Source: Henriciella sp.
GTDB lineage: Bacteria; Pseudomonadota; Alphaproteobacteria; Caulobacterales; Hyphomonadaceae
DNA: 64,000 bases
Direction: 5' to 3'
Assembly: GCA_030066975.1 (NCBI GenBank)
Contig: JASJAO010000001.1
Coordinates: 62,001 to 126,000 of the forward strand
In this document: positions 63,994 to 64,000 of the stretch, piece after piece
Layout: each line of letters begins with the position of its first letter
How positions within the stretch are numbered: the first letter of the stretch is position 1
Program-made: the position numbers and the translations under genes
Notes under the pieces: model-generated
Told to the model about the DNA's origin: nothing
The model's input: only the letters and a program-made list of their open reading frames with translations
Databases searched by the model: none

Positions 63994-64000
63994 CAAAGGA

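Noticed and set aside
1-64000. CRISPR array or cas genes
   Set aside because: No regularly spaced short repeats and no Cas-like protein were seen.

Overview
The window looks like chromosomal DNA of an alphaproteobacterium, most likely Caulobacterales/Hyphomonadaceae. Base composition is moderately high in G+C. The window carries a CpdR-type response regulator and a GapR (DUF2312) nucleoid protein, both typical of Caulobacter-like cell-cycle biology. It also has the miaB-phoH-ybeY-corC-lnt order common in alphaproteobacteria and many Sec-exported or lipoprotein enzymes. No species name can be supported from sequence alone.

Layout. 1-3.1 kb: leftward unit of an S9 dipeptidyl-peptidase lipoprotein followed by two tandem NUDIX hydrolases, the second cut by the window edge. 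3.2-9.8 kb: DUF922 metalloprotease-like lipoprotein, EttA ABC-F factor, PP2C-like phosphatase, amidase lipoprotein, rpsD with a clear terminator, and ppk2. 9.8-15.2 kb: exported head-GIN protein, then a tightly coupled folate operon pabB-pabA-pabC-folP-folB-folK. 15.2-18.8 kb: leftward three-gene coiled-coil/membrane cluster of unknown function. 18.9-24.3 kb: acyl-CoA dehydrogenase, exported M17 peptidase, and a MarR regulator divergent from a VOC-DUF3237-MGMT operon with paired operator-like sites. 24.4-36.9 kb: lepA, WGR-like protein, Rieske oxygenase, Phd/PIN toxin-antitoxin pair, 3-hydroxyacyl-CoA dehydrogenase, XRE regulator, the lnt-corC-ybeY-phoH-miaB operon, PhyH oxygenase and a pseudouridine synthase. 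37-40.8 kb: a 57-residue membrane protein missed by ordinary length cut-offs, a nest of inverted repeats, a hypothetical protein, a Sel1 lipoprotein and a TauD-type oxygenase. 40.9-50.9 kb: housekeeping and redox genes (YebC, MsrA, CnoX-like thioredoxin, LON-domain protein, Trm112-like, DUF971), a probable 6S-like RNA, acyl-CoA synthetase, metY, SDR, GapR and MsrB.

51.06-63.05 kb is the accessory region. A 27-bp direct repeat of the 3' end of an intact tRNA-Leu(CAG) gene brackets about 12 kb, which marks a genomic island inserted at that tRNA. No integrase is visible. The island holds a Sec-exported 1573-residue RHS/YD-repeat polymorphic-toxin protein with an unrecognised C-terminal domain and a membrane protein that may be its immunity partner. 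Next come a displaced 'orphan' RHS C-terminal cassette with a different tip and its own membrane partner, a third degraded cassette, and a single-chain Type IIL/IIG (MmeI-like) restriction-modification enzyme. So the island combines an interbacterial conflict locus with anti-phage defence.

The right edge carries tRNA-Leu(CAG), tRNA-Val(GAC) and cpdR. A two-hairpin repeat family sits next to these tRNAs, beside the left attachment site, and (a more diverged copy) behind lepA. The strongest candidates for something new are the RHS cassette array with its matched membrane partners, and the three-gene coiled-coil cluster.
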